This document shows positions 35,485 through 43,781 of a stretch of 64,000 nucleotides of DNA, one piece after another (within the stretch, counting starts at the first letter, position 1; each line of letters begins with the position of its first letter). Source of the DNA: Streptomyces laurentii (GTDB taxonomy: Bacteria > Actinomycetota > Actinomycetes > Streptomycetales > Streptomycetaceae); the NCBI GenBank assembly GCA_002355495.1, contig AP017424.1:3596001-3660000 (forward strand), written 5' to 3'. Position numbers and translations under genes: made by a program. The notes below the pieces were generated by a model. The model was given only the letters and a program-made list of their open reading frames with translations, searched no databases and had not been told where the DNA came from.

Positions 35485-35862
35485 ATGAAGGTCTTGAAGT
35501 ACGGAGTGGTGGTGGCCTCGGCCGCCGCGTTATGGGCACTGGTCTCCGCGGGCGGCCCCGCCCCCGCCACGTCCCCGGAGCGTACGGCCGGCGCCGAGGC
35601 CGCGTCGCCCGGCTGGGGTCTCGTCTACGCCATGGACCCCGCGACGGGGAGCGCCGAGGTCGTCGGGTTCGCCGCCCCGAACGGCGGGCAGCCGATCCCG
35701 CTGCCGCTCTGGCAGCACGGATTCGTCGCCGACCCGCGGACGGGCCTGATGACGCCGATGGGCCCCGGGAATCCCTTCGCCACCCTCCCGGCGACCCGCC
35801 ACACCGGCGGCCTCCTCCCGGCGCCCCGCGTGTCCGGCGAGCTCCTGCCGCTCGTCCCGTAG
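35485..35862 (+). CDS. Small exported hypothetical protein
   Basis: 125 aa from ATG 35485, chosen because AGAGG lies just upstream; the frame is open further back without a site. Hydrophobic N-terminal segment (VLKYGVVVASAAALWALVSAG) is a signal peptide or anchor. The remaining ~95 residues are Pro/Gly-rich with GWGLVYAMDPATGSAEV. No family recognised. It converges with the DUF6232-like pair. Confidence 0.65.
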   Translation: MKVLKYGVVVASAAALWALVSAGGPAPATSPERTAGAEAASPGWGLVYAMDPATGSAEVVGFAAPNGGQPIPLPLWQHGFVADPRTGLMTPMGPGNPFATLPATRHTGGLLPAPRVSGELLPLVP

Positions 35863-35897
35863 GACGGGCGGCCCCCGGTGCCGGCCCGCCCCGCGGG

Positions 35898-36260
35898 TCA
35901 GCCGCCGAGCAGGCCCAGGACGCCGCGGATCGCGGCGACGACCGGCGGACCGAGCGTCTCGGCGAGCGAGGCGATCCCGAGGACCGTCATCAGCGCCTGC
36001 CGGCGCCGGGTCGGCTCGGCCTCCTCCTCGCCGGTGATCGCCGGCAGGCTGGCGTCGACCACCTCGGCGTCCTGCGCGGACAGCTGGGGCCGCAACTCCG
36101 CGAGCAGCCGGACGAGTTCGCCGACGGCGCGGGTCAGCTCGGCCGAGTCCTGCCCCGAGCCGGCGCCCTGCGCGTTGAACACCATGCCGGTGTTGCCGGT
36201 CCCGCCGTGCATGTTCACGGTGTTGCCGTAGAAGTAGTTGCTTCCGCTGTCGCCGCTCAC
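35898..36260 (-). CDS. Small helical protein with N-terminal amyloid-like motif
   Basis: 120 aa from GTG 36260; the GTGA overlaps the stop of the upstream DUF6232-like gene, so the two are coupled. Residues ~6-26 carry SNYxYGxTVNMxGGxGNxGM, which is also the last ~20 residues of the upstream partner. After it come a Gln/Ser linker and a helical segment (AELTRAVGELVRLLAELRPQ), then a hydrophobic tail (LMTVLGIASLAETLGPPVVA...LLGG). I recall similar small Streptomyces proteins with this opening, but no function. A shared motif at the adjoining ends of paired proteins is what amyloid-signalling systems show. Confidence 0.75.
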   Translation of the reverse strand: MSGDSGSNYFYGNTVNMHGGTGNTGMVFNAQGAGSGQDSAELTRAVGELVRLLAELRPQLSAQDAEVVDASLPAITGEEEAEPTRRRQALMTVLGIASLAETLGPPVVAAIRGVLGLLGG

Positions 36261-37003
36261 TTCGCCATCCCCACGTTTCCGGCACCGCCGTACATGTTGA
36301 CCGTATCGCCGTAGTAGTAGTTGCTGGGTCTGGAGATCAGCAACCGCTCGACGCGCACCTGGAGTTCGACGTCCGGGTGCTCGATCGCGTAGGCGATCGA
36401 GCCGACGAGGTGGTTGAGGGTGGCGGGGTCCGGTGCGGTGACCAGGGCGGTGGACTGGCCGTTCGACTCGACCGCGAGGACGTGGTGGGACGGAGCTCCC
36501 ACGACCTTGAACATCTCCACGAGCAGCCAGACGCCGACGCCGAAGGCGAGCACCCAGACGAAGGCGATGAGGCTGCTCGGGTCCTGCTGCACCCCGACGG
36601 CGGACAGCCCGGCGATGATCGTGAGGGCGATGGTCGCGGCGAAGGTGAAGCTCGCGTACTTCACGAAACGCCGTACGGCCTTCGCCTTGGCCGGGCGCAA
36701 CAGGAACGTGTAGACGCGGGCGATGTTGTGCAGCGGGTACGCCGCCCCGGCGATCCACAGCAGCCGCTTGCTGATGATCAGATCCACGCGGTGAGCGACT
36801 GGCACGCCCGCGGGAGGCGGACCCGCGGGTGGCGCGAACCCGGGGGCGGCCGGTGCGGACGCGGGTGGAGCGGAGGCAGGTGGAGTGGGCGCGGACGCCG
36901 GTGGCGGCGTTGTCGGTGGCGTTGTCGGTGGCGTTGTCGGTGGCTGTAACTGCGGTGGCTGTAACTGCGGTGGTACGGACGGCTTCTCGGGTGTGGTCAT
37001 CAT
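36257..37003 (-). CDS. DUF6232-like membrane protein with C-terminal amyloid-like motif
   Basis: 248 aa from ATG 37003, with AGGGGG upstream. Residues 1-70 are Pro/Thr/Ala/Gln-rich with repeated TTPP, coded by copies of a GTTGTCGGTGGC-like unit on the plus strand. Residues ~75-235 match the DUF6232 pattern: VDLIISKRLLWIAGAAYPLHNI, two membrane helices (~118-135 and ~145-160), and a short cytoplasmic part (VLAVESNGQSTALVT). The final ~20 residues (SNYYYGDTVNMYGGAGNVGM) repeat at the start of the next gene. Overlap by GTGA. Confidence 0.78.
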   Translation of the reverse strand: MMTTPEKPSVPPQLQPPQLQPPTTPPTTPPTTPPPASAPTPPASAPPASAPAAPGFAPPAGPPPAGVPVAHRVDLIISKRLLWIAGAAYPLHNIARVYTFLLRPAKAKAVRRFVKYASFTFAATIALTIIAGLSAVGVQQDPSSLIAFVWVLAFGVGVWLLVEMFKVVGAPSHHVLAVESNGQSTALVTAPDPATLNHLVGSIAYAIEHPDVELQVRVERLLISRPSNYYYGDTVNMYGGAGNVGMAK

Positions 37004-37118
37004 GTCCCCCTGTGGCCACGAGAGTTCGGGACGAGAAGAGAAGCGAAAGTATCCGACCGTACGCAAGCGGTGAACAAGCCGATTTCCCACCGCGCACGCG
37101 CGTGCGAACGCAGACGAA

Positions 37119-37156
37119 AGGGCCCGCGCCCCGGCCGAAGCCGGGACGCGGGCCCT
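37119..37156. terminator. Terminator of purA
   Basis: 17-bp arms with one mismatch (AGGGCCCGCGCCCCGGC against its complement), loop CGAA, 35 bp downstream of the purA stop on the minus strand. An AAA run precedes it on the plus strand, giving UUU in the purA transcript. Confidence 0.85.
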
Positions 37157-37190
37157 CACGGGAGTTCTCGCGGGAGTCCTCGCGGGTGTC

Positions 37191-38474
37191 CTACAGGAAC
37201 GAGTTGATCTCGATCGTCTCGTCCCGGCCCGGGCCCACGCCGATCGCGGAGATCGGGGCGCCGGACATCTCCTCCAGGGCCTTGACGTACGCCTGGGCGT
37301 TCTTCGGCAGCTCGCCGAAGGTCTTGGCCTTGGTGATGTCCTCGGACCAGCCCGGCAGCATCTCGTAGACCGGCTTCGCGTGGTGGAAGTCGGTCTGCGA
37401 GTAGGGCAGCTCCTCGACGCGCTTGCCGTCGATCTCGTACGCGACGCAGACCGGGATCTGCTCCCAGCCGGTCAGCACGTCGAGCTTGGTCAGGAAGAAG
37501 TCGGTCAGGCCGTTCACGCGGGTCGCGTAGCGGGCGATGACCGCGTCGAACCAGCCGCAGCGGCGGTCACGGCCGGTGGTCACACCGCGCTCGCCACCGA
37601 TGCGGCGCAGCGCCTCGCCGTCCTCGTCGAACAGCTCGGTCGGGAACGGACCGGCGCCGACGCGGGTGGTGTACGCCTTGAGGATGCCGATGACGCGGCT
37701 GATCTTCGTCGGACCCACACCGGCGCCCGTGCAGGCACCGCCGGCGGTCGGGTTCGAGGAGGTGACGAAGGGGTACGTGCCGTGGTCGACGTCGAGCAGG
37801 GTGCCCTGGCCGCCCTCGAAGAGCACGACCTTGTTCTCGTCGAGCGCGTTGTTGAGGATCAGGGTGGTGTCGGCCACGAAGGGCTTGATCTGCTCGGCGT
37901 AGCCCAGCATCTCCTCGACGATCTGCTCCGCCTCGATCGCGCGGCGGTTGTAGAGCTTGGCGAGCAGCTGGTTCTTGCTCTCCAGCGCCGCCTCGACCTT
38001 CTGGATCAGGATCGACTCGTCGTAGAGGTCCTGGACCCGGATGCCGACGCGGTTGATCTTGTCGGCGTACGTCGGGCCGATGCCACGGCCGGTGGTGCCG
38101 ATCTTGCGCTTGCCGAGGAACCGTTCCGTCACCTTGTCGACGGTGACGTTGTACGGCGTGATCAGGTGAGCGTTTCCGCTGATCAGGAGCTTGGAGGTGT
38201 CGACGCCGCGCTCGTTCAGTCCGCTCAGCTCGGAGAGCAGGACCGCCGGGTCGACGACGACGCCGTTTCCGATGACCGGGGTACATCCCGGAGAGAGGAT
38301 TCCGGACGGGAGAAGGTGCAGCGCGTACTTCTGGTCGCCGACGACGACCGTGTGGCCGGCATTGTTGCCGCCCTGGTAGCGCACTACATAGTCAACGGAC
38401 CCACCGAGCAGGTCGGTGGCCTTTCCCTTGCCCTCGTCACCCCACTGAGCACCGAGCAGCACAAGTGCGGGCAC
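37191..38474 (-). CDS. purA: Adenylosuccinate synthetase
   Basis: 427 aa from GTG 38474 with GAAGGGG upstream and the family opening [20 protein letters not shown]. It joins IMP and aspartate using GTP, the first committed step to AMP. Signatures: GDEGKGK P-loop, [26 protein letters not shown]-type [26 protein letters not shown] and [10 protein letters not shown]. Length is typical. It is divergent from the DAG-kinase-like gene. Confidence 0.98.
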   Translation of the reverse strand: MPALVLLGAQWGDEGKGKATDLLGGSVDYVVRYQGGNNAGHTVVVGDQKYALHLLPSGILSPGCTPVIGNGVVVDPAVLLSELSGLNERGVDTSKLLISGNAHLITPYNVTVDKVTERFLGKRKIGTTGRGIGPTYADKINRVGIRVQDLYDESILIQKVEAALESKNQLLAKLYNRRAIEAEQIVEEMLGYAEQIKPFVADTTLILNNALDENKVVLFEGGQGTLLDVDHGTYPFVTSSNPTAGGACTGAGVGPTKISRVIGILKAYTTRVGAGPFPTELFDEDGEALRRIGGERGVTTGRDRRCGWFDAVIARYATRVNGLTDFFLTKLDVLTGWEQIPVCVAYEIDGKRVEELPYSQTDFHHAKPVYEMLPGWSEDITKAKTFGELPKNAQAYVKALEEMSGAPISAIGVGPGRDETIEINSFL

Positions 38475-38556
38475 AGGCGTACACCCCTTCCGGGCGGGGC
38501 ATGTCCAAGGTCGGGGGCCGAACGCCGCCTCACCCGGTGTGCCCCGGAATAGACGA

Positions 38557-38584
38557 AGCCCCTGGCGCAATAGCGCAAGGGGCT
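38557..38584. promoter_or_regulatory. Hairpin in the divergent purA leader region
   Basis: 12-bp arms with one mismatch (AGCCCCTGGCGC, loop AATA, GCGCAAGGGGCT), 83-110 bp upstream of purA and 35 bp upstream of the divergent gene. It could be a leader structure or an insulating hairpin; no known riboswitch is recognised. Confidence 0.4.
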
Positions 38585-38618
38585 CTTGCACAAAGAGACT
38601 ACCCGAGGAAGGACCGAG

Positions 38619-39527
38619 GTGTCGGATCACGACCAGCTGCTGGTCCTCGTCGACCCGGTCGCCCGCCGTTTGGACGGCGAGTCCGTACGGATCGCGAAAG
38701 ACGTGCTGTCAGCGGGCGCGGACGCGAAGATCTGCCTGCCGGAAGGGCCCCAGGAATTCGCCCGCGCACTGGCCCGGCGGGGTCATCGGCGGCCCGTCGT
38801 GCTCGGCGACGACCGCGCGCTGCTGCGCGTCGTGACGCTGCTCCAGCGCGAACGGGACGGGCGGGACTCCACCCCGATGGCGGTCGCGCCGATGGCCGCG
38901 CCGGGGGATGAGGGAGCCGCCGGAGCGGACAGCGGGGAGGACGGCGGGACGACCGTTTCGGTGGTCCCGATCGGAGCGCCGGAGGGGCTGGAGACGACCC
39001 GGGCGCTCGGGGTCCCGCAGGGGGCGGTGGGGGCGGCCCGGGCGGTGCTCGACGGAGTGGTGCGGCGGCTGGACCTGCTGGTGGACGACGGCGGGGGCGT
39101 GGTCCTGACGCGGCTCGACGTACCGGCGGCGCGGACGCTCGTACCGGCCCAGCCGACGATGTGGGACACCTGTCGCTCGCTGGTACGGACGCTGGTGCGG
39201 CCGCCGGTGCCGGCCGGGCTCGCGGTACGGACGCACCGGCTGCGGATCGAGGCGGACGGGGTGGTGCTCTGCGACCTGGACACGCCGGTGGAGGGGCTGA
39301 GCGCGACGGGGCTTGAGGGCGGGCTCGCGGCGCTGACGCTGGTCCCGGCGGACGCCCCGGCGGTCCACACCGCCGTCCGGACGCTCTCGGTCGCGGGCCC
39401 GGACTTCCGCTACCGCGCCGACGCGACGGTGTCGGGGCCGGTGACCCGGCGGACCTGGGCGGTACGGGAGGCGGCGTGGGGGCTGACGGTGCCGGTGGGG
39501 GCGGCGGGGCCGGTGGGGAGCCGGTAG
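38619..39527 (+). CDS. Diacylglycerol-kinase-like protein, degenerate catalytic motif
   Basis: 302 aa from GTG 38619 with GAGGAAGGA upstream. The layout follows DAGK/YegS-type lipid kinases: an N-terminal sugar-kinase-like fold ([22 protein letters not shown]) and a C-terminal beta-sandwich ([15 protein letters not shown]). The catalytic GGDGT is replaced by [11 protein letters not shown], so lipid kinase activity is doubtful. An Ala/Gly/Glu-rich insert occupies about residues 95-125. It is divergent from purA, an order I remember from other Streptomyces. Confidence 0.7.
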   Translation: MSDHDQLLVLVDPVARRLDGESVRIAKDVLSAGADAKICLPEGPQEFARALARRGHRRPVVLGDDRALLRVVTLLQRERDGRDSTPMAVAPMAAPGDEGAAGADSGEDGGTTVSVVPIGAPEGLETTRALGVPQGAVGAARAVLDGVVRRLDLLVDDGGGVVLTRLDVPAARTLVPAQPTMWDTCRSLVRTLVRPPVPAGLAVRTHRLRIEADGVVLCDLDTPVEGLSATGLEGGLAALTLVPADAPAVHTAVRTLSVAGPDFRYRADATVSGPVTRRTWAVREAAWGLTVPVGAAGPVGSR

Positions 39528-39632
39528 CCGGGGCCCAGGGCCGGGCCGGGGGTCCGGCCGGCGGACGTACGGGGTGTGGCTGTGTGTGGGTTGCGGTGTG
39601 TGGGGTGGGGTGTGCGAGGTGGGGTGGGGATC

Positions 39633-40265
39633 GTGACGGACGAGGCGTACGGGGACGGGGCGCGGGACGACGGGACGCGAGGGGTGGCGCTCGGCCGGCC
39701 GGAGACGGCGCGCGCGTTGGCCCGGTACCGGGCGCGGGCGTACGCGTCGGCGGTGGCCGGCGCGGCCGTGTGGGCGCTCGGCGAGTGGCTGCGGTACGGC
39801 ACCTCGTACGGCCCGGGGTCGGATCTGCCGATCCCGCTCATCCTGCTCGGCGGGATCGCCACCTTGAGGGGGCTCGGTGGGCTGGTCATGGCACGCCGGA
39901 TGCGGCGCGTCCTGGCGGCGGGGCCGTGGAACGCGTATCCGGCGGTTCTCTTGACGAGCGGGGTGCGCAACGTGGTCGTCGTGCTGGGCGACCCGGCCAC
40001 CGGGGAGACGTTGCCGCTGTACGTCAGGACGCAGCGTCCGCATCTGGCGAAGCCGGCCGCCGACGGCGTGATGGGGTGGTGCGGTGATCCGCTACGGGGC
40101 GGAGTCCTGGCCCGGTCGAGCGGCGACCGGCCGATCTGGACGACGCCGGTACGCCGCCCGGCGGTCCGGCAGTTCATGGTCCAGGAGGCGACGGAGCGGG
40201 GGTTGCTGGACGGACTTGAGGGAGCGGAGGGAGCAGAGGAGAGGGCGGTCGCGGAGTCGGGGTGA
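39633..40265 (+). CDS. Two-helix membrane protein, paralogue of the next gene
   Basis: 210 aa from GTG 39633 with GAGGTGGGG upstream. Two hydrophobic segments (about residues 36-50 and 60-82). The following block, AAGPWNAYPAVLL, VVLGDPATGETLPLYVR, DGVMGWCGDPLRGGVLARSS, closely matches the next gene. No family name is known to me. It is separated from the DAGK-like gene by ~105 bp. Confidence 0.75.
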   Translation: MTDEAYGDGARDDGTRGVALGRPETARALARYRARAYASAVAGAAVWALGEWLRYGTSYGPGSDLPIPLILLGGIATLRGLGGLVMARRMRRVLAAGPWNAYPAVLLTSGVRNVVVVLGDPATGETLPLYVRTQRPHLAKPAADGVMGWCGDPLRGGVLARSSGDRPIWTTPVRRPAVRQFMVQEATERGLLDGLEGAEGAEERAVAESG

Positions 40266-40414
40266 CGGGGGCGGGGTAGAGCGGGGTCCTTGGGGTGGGC
40301 GTGTCGGGTGGGTTTCTGGTGTGGCCCGCCCTCTGTCCGAGTGTGGCCCCTCCGTAGGCTCCGCCCCAGGGGGGCCTCCTTCCCACTGGCCCCGTGAGGC
40401 CGTGGGGGGTCTTG

Positions 40415-42268
40415 ATGTCGGAAGGTTCGGAAAGCACCGGCGACACGCACAGAGCGACAGCGCTCGACCTGCCGGAGACGAAGGCCGCGCTCGCCGCCTA
40501 CCAGGCGCGGGCCCGGCAGTCGGCCGGCGGCGGGGCGCTCTCGGTCATCGCCGGGGCGGTCCTGTTCGCCACCCTGGGCGACGACGGGCTCGGCGGGGAC
40601 GTCGCCACCGGCTGTGTCATGGTCGGCGTGCTCGCGATCGTGCTGGGGCTCTTCTCCCTGGCGGCCGCCCGGCGGATGCGGCACGCCCTCGACGCCGGGC
40701 CGTGGATCGCGTATCCCGCCCTCATCGTCCCGCGCGGGACGTTCGCGGCGAAGATCGTGCTGGGCGACCCGGCGACCGGGAGCGCCTTCCCCCTGGTCAT
40801 CCGTACGATCCAGCAGCGCTACGACCTCGCCCAGCCCGACGCGAGCGGCGTGATGTGGTGGTGCGGCGATCCGCTCCGGGGCGGCGTGCTGTCCCAGCCG
40901 GGCGGCGGTTCGCTGGTCTGGACGGCGCCCGTACGCGGCGCGCGTGCCCGGCGGCTGACGGTCGGCTGGGCGACCGAAGGGGGTCTGCTCGGCCGTCCGG
41001 TACCGGTCCAGCCGCAGGCCGGCTCCCTCCCGCCGGGCGTGTCCCTGCGGAAGGCCGCACCTCCAACGGCATCACGGCGACGGCGCACAGGGGTGTGGCG
41101 CTGGGTCGTCCTGCTGAGCGCGGCCGTCCTCGGCACCGGCATCTGGTTCGAGCAGGCCGCCCGGAACGATCCGGCTGTCGATGTCACGATCCGCAGCGTG
41201 CGGCCCGACCACAGCTGCACGGTCACCTGGCAGGACCCCTTCGACGGAGTGACGCGGACCGGCCCGTTCCGGTGCGCCGACGACGCGGACCCGGACGCCT
41301 ACCGGTGGGACAGCGCCTTCGTCGTCTCGTACGGGCCGTGGAAGGGCGAGATCTACCCCGTGGTCGAGCGGGGAGACTACATATCGGACGCCGAGGACAG
41401 CGTCGTCATGATGGAGCTCGGCGGGATGCTCGCGCTGCTCGTCGGGCTTGTCGGCGGCACCGTGAGCTTCGTCCGGCGCCGGCGGTTGCGGCGGCTCGGG
41501 CCGGTGCCGCTCGGACCGGTACCACTCGCGGCTCCGGCGGGACACACGCCCGCGCCCGCCCCCGAGGTCACGTACGCCCTCCTCGCCTCCCGGGTCTGGA
41601 CCGGCAAGCGCCCCCGCCGGCCGCGCCGCCCCGAGCCGGACTTCCGGCAGGGCGTCCCGTGGTGGCGGGTGCCCACCCTGCGCCGCGCCTCCGGGCTGTC
41701 CGCCTTCCTGATAGGCCTGGTCGCAGCGCCCTTCATGGTGGCGGCGGCCTGGTTCGAAGAGGGCTTCCAGATACGGCTCGGCTGTGCGTTCGTCCTGATC
41801 GGGACCGTCGTCAACGGCATCCGGTTCGTGCGCTCCGGCCGTCCGGCCGTCCGCCTCTTCGCCCGCGCGGCCGCCGCGCCCGTCCCCGTACCGAAGCGCT
41901 ACGTCCTCCTCGGCCACCAAGGCAGCAGCGCGCCGTTCCTCGCCGTCTTCCCCGCGCACGGCGGGCCCGACGACCGGCCCGAGGGACTGCTCCGACTCCT
42001 GCCGTACAACCTGCCGGACGCGCCGACCGGTTCGCTGGAGCTGCGCGGCTGGCTCGACCTGGCCGTCGACGGGAGTCCGGTCGTCATGACCCGGGCGGAC
42101 GGCCGCGCGCTGTGGCCCATGGACCTGTATCTCGAAGCGGGCACGCCCGGATTCAACGCGCTCCTGGAGCGGCTGGCCCCGCCGTCGGCCCCATCGGCCC
42201 CGTCCGCCCCGCCGGACTCCCCGACCCCGCCGGACTCCCCGGTCCCGCCCGTCACTCCGCTCCGGTAG
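40415..42268 (+). CDS. Multi-pass membrane protein, extended paralogue
   Basis: 617 aa from ATG 40415 with GGGGGG six bases upstream. The first third repeats the previous protein: two helices, then DAGPWIAYPALIV, IVLGDPATGSAFPLVIR, ASGVMWWCGDPLRGGVLSQP. The rest has about four more helices (about residues 232-250, 335-356, 433-455, 463-480) around a Cys-containing extracytoplasmic domain (DHSCTVTWQDPFDGVTRTGP, FRCADDADPDAYRW). The last part is a second copy of the soluble domain (YVLLGHQGSSAPFLAVFPAH, LRGWLDLAVDGSPVVM). Unknown function; its stop overlaps the next gene's by 17 bp. Confidence 0.82.
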   Translation: MSEGSESTGDTHRATALDLPETKAALAAYQARARQSAGGGALSVIAGAVLFATLGDDGLGGDVATGCVMVGVLAIVLGLFSLAAARRMRHALDAGPWIAYPALIVPRGTFAAKIVLGDPATGSAFPLVIRTIQQRYDLAQPDASGVMWWCGDPLRGGVLSQPGGGSLVWTAPVRGARARRLTVGWATEGGLLGRPVPVQPQAGSLPPGVSLRKAAPPTASRRRRTGVWRWVVLLSAAVLGTGIWFEQAARNDPAVDVTIRSVRPDHSCTVTWQDPFDGVTRTGPFRCADDADPDAYRWDSAFVVSYGPWKGEIYPVVERGDYISDAEDSVVMMELGGMLALLVGLVGGTVSFVRRRRLRRLGPVPLGPVPLAAPAGHTPAPAPEVTYALLASRVWTGKRPRRPRRPEPDFRQGVPWWRVPTLRRASGLSAFLIGLVAAPFMVAAAWFEEGFQIRLGCAFVLIGTVVNGIRFVRSGRPAVRLFARAAAAPVPVPKRYVLLGHQGSSAPFLAVFPAHGGPDDRPEGLLRLLPYNLPDAPTGSLELRGWLDLAVDGSPVVMTRADGRALWPMDLYLEAGTPGFNALLERLAPPSAPSAPSAPPDSPTPPDSPVPPVTPLR

Positions 42269-42791
42269 CCGCCGTCCGCTGCGCTTCCTTCTTGGCCTGC
42301 CAGCGGTCCAGGATGCTCATCAGCTCGTCGTGCAGGAAGTCGAAGAACTCCGCCGTCTCCGCGACCCGGCGGCCCGCCGCCGTGTCCGGGCCGATGATCT
42401 GGGCGCCGTCCCGCATCATGGTCCCCCAGCGGGTGAGCAGCTGGTCGCGGCGCATGAACGACTCGTACCAGATGTGGTTGTGGAGCACGTACCGGTCGCG
42501 GCGCGAGCCCGGTACGTGCTCCCGGCCGACCAGGTCGACCTGGGACAGGTAGCGGATCGCCCCGGAGACGGCGGCCGGGCTGATCCGCAGCCGCTCCGAC
42601 AGCTCCGCCGAGGTCATCGCCCCCTCCTCGGAGACGAGCAGGGCCGCGAAGACGCGGGACGCCATGCGCTGCATGCCGGCCTGGGTCAGTTCGGACGCGA
42701 ACCGCTCCACGAAGCGCGCGCTCTCGGCGTCGGCCTGGGGCGCAGCGTCGCGGTCATGGTCCCGGTCCCGGTCCTCTATGCGGTCAGTCAT
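42252..42791 (-). CDS. GbsR/MarR-family transcriptional regulator
   Basis: 179 aa from ATG 42791 with GGAAGG upstream. Winged HTH at about residues 25-95 (GMQRMASRVFAALLVSEEGAM, then LSERLRISPAAVSGAIRYLSQVDLV). The C-terminal helices (FFDFLHDELMSILDRW) are a dimer arm. It is divergent from the ABC exporter genes 75 bp away, and the low-GC gap between them carries their promoters, so it most likely represses the exporter. Confidence 0.9.
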   Translation of the reverse strand: MTDRIEDRDRDHDRDAAPQADAESARFVERFASELTQAGMQRMASRVFAALLVSEEGAMTSAELSERLRISPAAVSGAIRYLSQVDLVGREHVPGSRRDRYVLHNHIWYESFMRRDQLLTRWGTMMRDGAQIIGPDTAAGRRVAETAEFFDFLHDELMSILDRWQAKKEAQRTAATGAE

Positions 42792-42866
42792 GCCTTCCAC
42801 TATCTCACCCACTTTTTACGCTTCCTTAACTTCACAAGTTTGTGAAACAAGCGTACGTTCAGAAAC

Positions 42867-43781
42867 ATGACGAAGGCAATCAGCGTCGCCGGACTCCACA
42901 AGGCGTTCGGCCGCACCAAGGCACTGGACGGCCTCGATCTCCACGTCGAGACCGGCGAGGTCCACGGCTTCCTCGGCCCCAACGGCTCCGGGAAGTCCAC
43001 CACCATCCGCGTCCTCCTCGGGCTCCTGCGCGCCGACTCCGGCACGGTCCGCCTCCTCGGCAAGGACCCCTGGACCGACGCCGTCGAGCTGCACCGCCGC
43101 CTCGCCTACGTCCCCGGCGACGTCACCCTCTGGCGCAACCTCACCGGCGGCGAGGTCATCGACCTGTACGGCCGGCTGCGCGGCCCCCTCGACCCGGCCC
43201 GGCGCGCCGCGCTGATCGAGCGCTTCGAGCTCGACCCCACCAAGAAGGGCCGCACCTACTCCAAGGGCAACCGCCAGAAGGTCGCCCTCGTCGCCGCCTT
43301 CGCCGCCGACGTCGACCTGCTCGTCCTCGACGAACCCACCTCCGGCCTCGACCCCCTCATGGAGGAGGTCTTCCAGGACTGCGTCGACGAGGCGCGCGAG
43401 CGCGGCGTCACCGTCCTGCTGTCCAGCCACATCCTCAGCGAGGTCGAGACCCTCTGCGACCGGGTCAGCATCATCCGCAAGGGCGTCACCGTCGAGTCCG
43501 GTTCGCTGGCCGAGCTGCGCCATCTCACCCGCACCAGCGTCGTCGCCGAACTCGCCGGCCCGCCCAACGGCCTCACCCGCCTCCCCGGCGTCCACGACCT
43601 CGACGTCCAGGGCCACCGCGTCCGCCTCCAGGTCGACACCGACAAGATCGACGCCGTCCTGCGCTCGCTCACCGAGTCCGGCGTCCGCAGCCTCGTCAGC
43701 ACCCCGCCCACCCTGGAGGAACTCTTCCTCCGCCATTACGCGGACACAGACACGGACGGGGAAGAGGTGCCCGCGTCATGA
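42867..43781 (+). CDS. ABC exporter, ATP-binding subunit
   Basis: 304 aa from ATG 42867. Walker [10 protein letters not shown] (about residues 40-48), signature degenerate as YSKGNRQK, Walker [15 protein letters not shown]-loop SSHILSEVE. The C-terminal 80 residues ([18 protein letters not shown]) are the regulatory part typical of drug/antibiotic exporters. It overlaps the permease start by ATGA and is divergent from the MarR/GbsR regulator. Confidence 0.95.
   Translation: MTKAISVAGLHKAFGRTKALDGLDLHVETGEVHGFLGPNGSGKSTTIRVLLGLLRADSGTVRLLGKDPWTDAVELHRRLAYVPGDVTLWRNLTGGEVIDLYGRLRGPLDPARRAALIERFELDPTKKGRTYSKGNRQKVALVAAFAADVDLLVLDEPTSGLDPLMEEVFQDCVDEARERGVTVLLSSHILSEVETLCDRVSIIRKGVTVESGSLAELRHLTRTSVVAELAGPPNGLTRLPGVHDLDVQGHRVRLQVDTDKIDAVLRSLTESGVRSLVSTPPTLEELFLRHYADTDTDGEEVPAS

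Noticed and set aside
22491..37003. Integrative element or genomic island
   Set aside because: No integrase, transposase, tRNA junction or flanking direct repeats; the region is called variable by gene content only.
38557..38584. tRNA arm, T-box or purine riboswitch
   Set aside because: Only a single hairpin; no conserved junction or tRNA elements.
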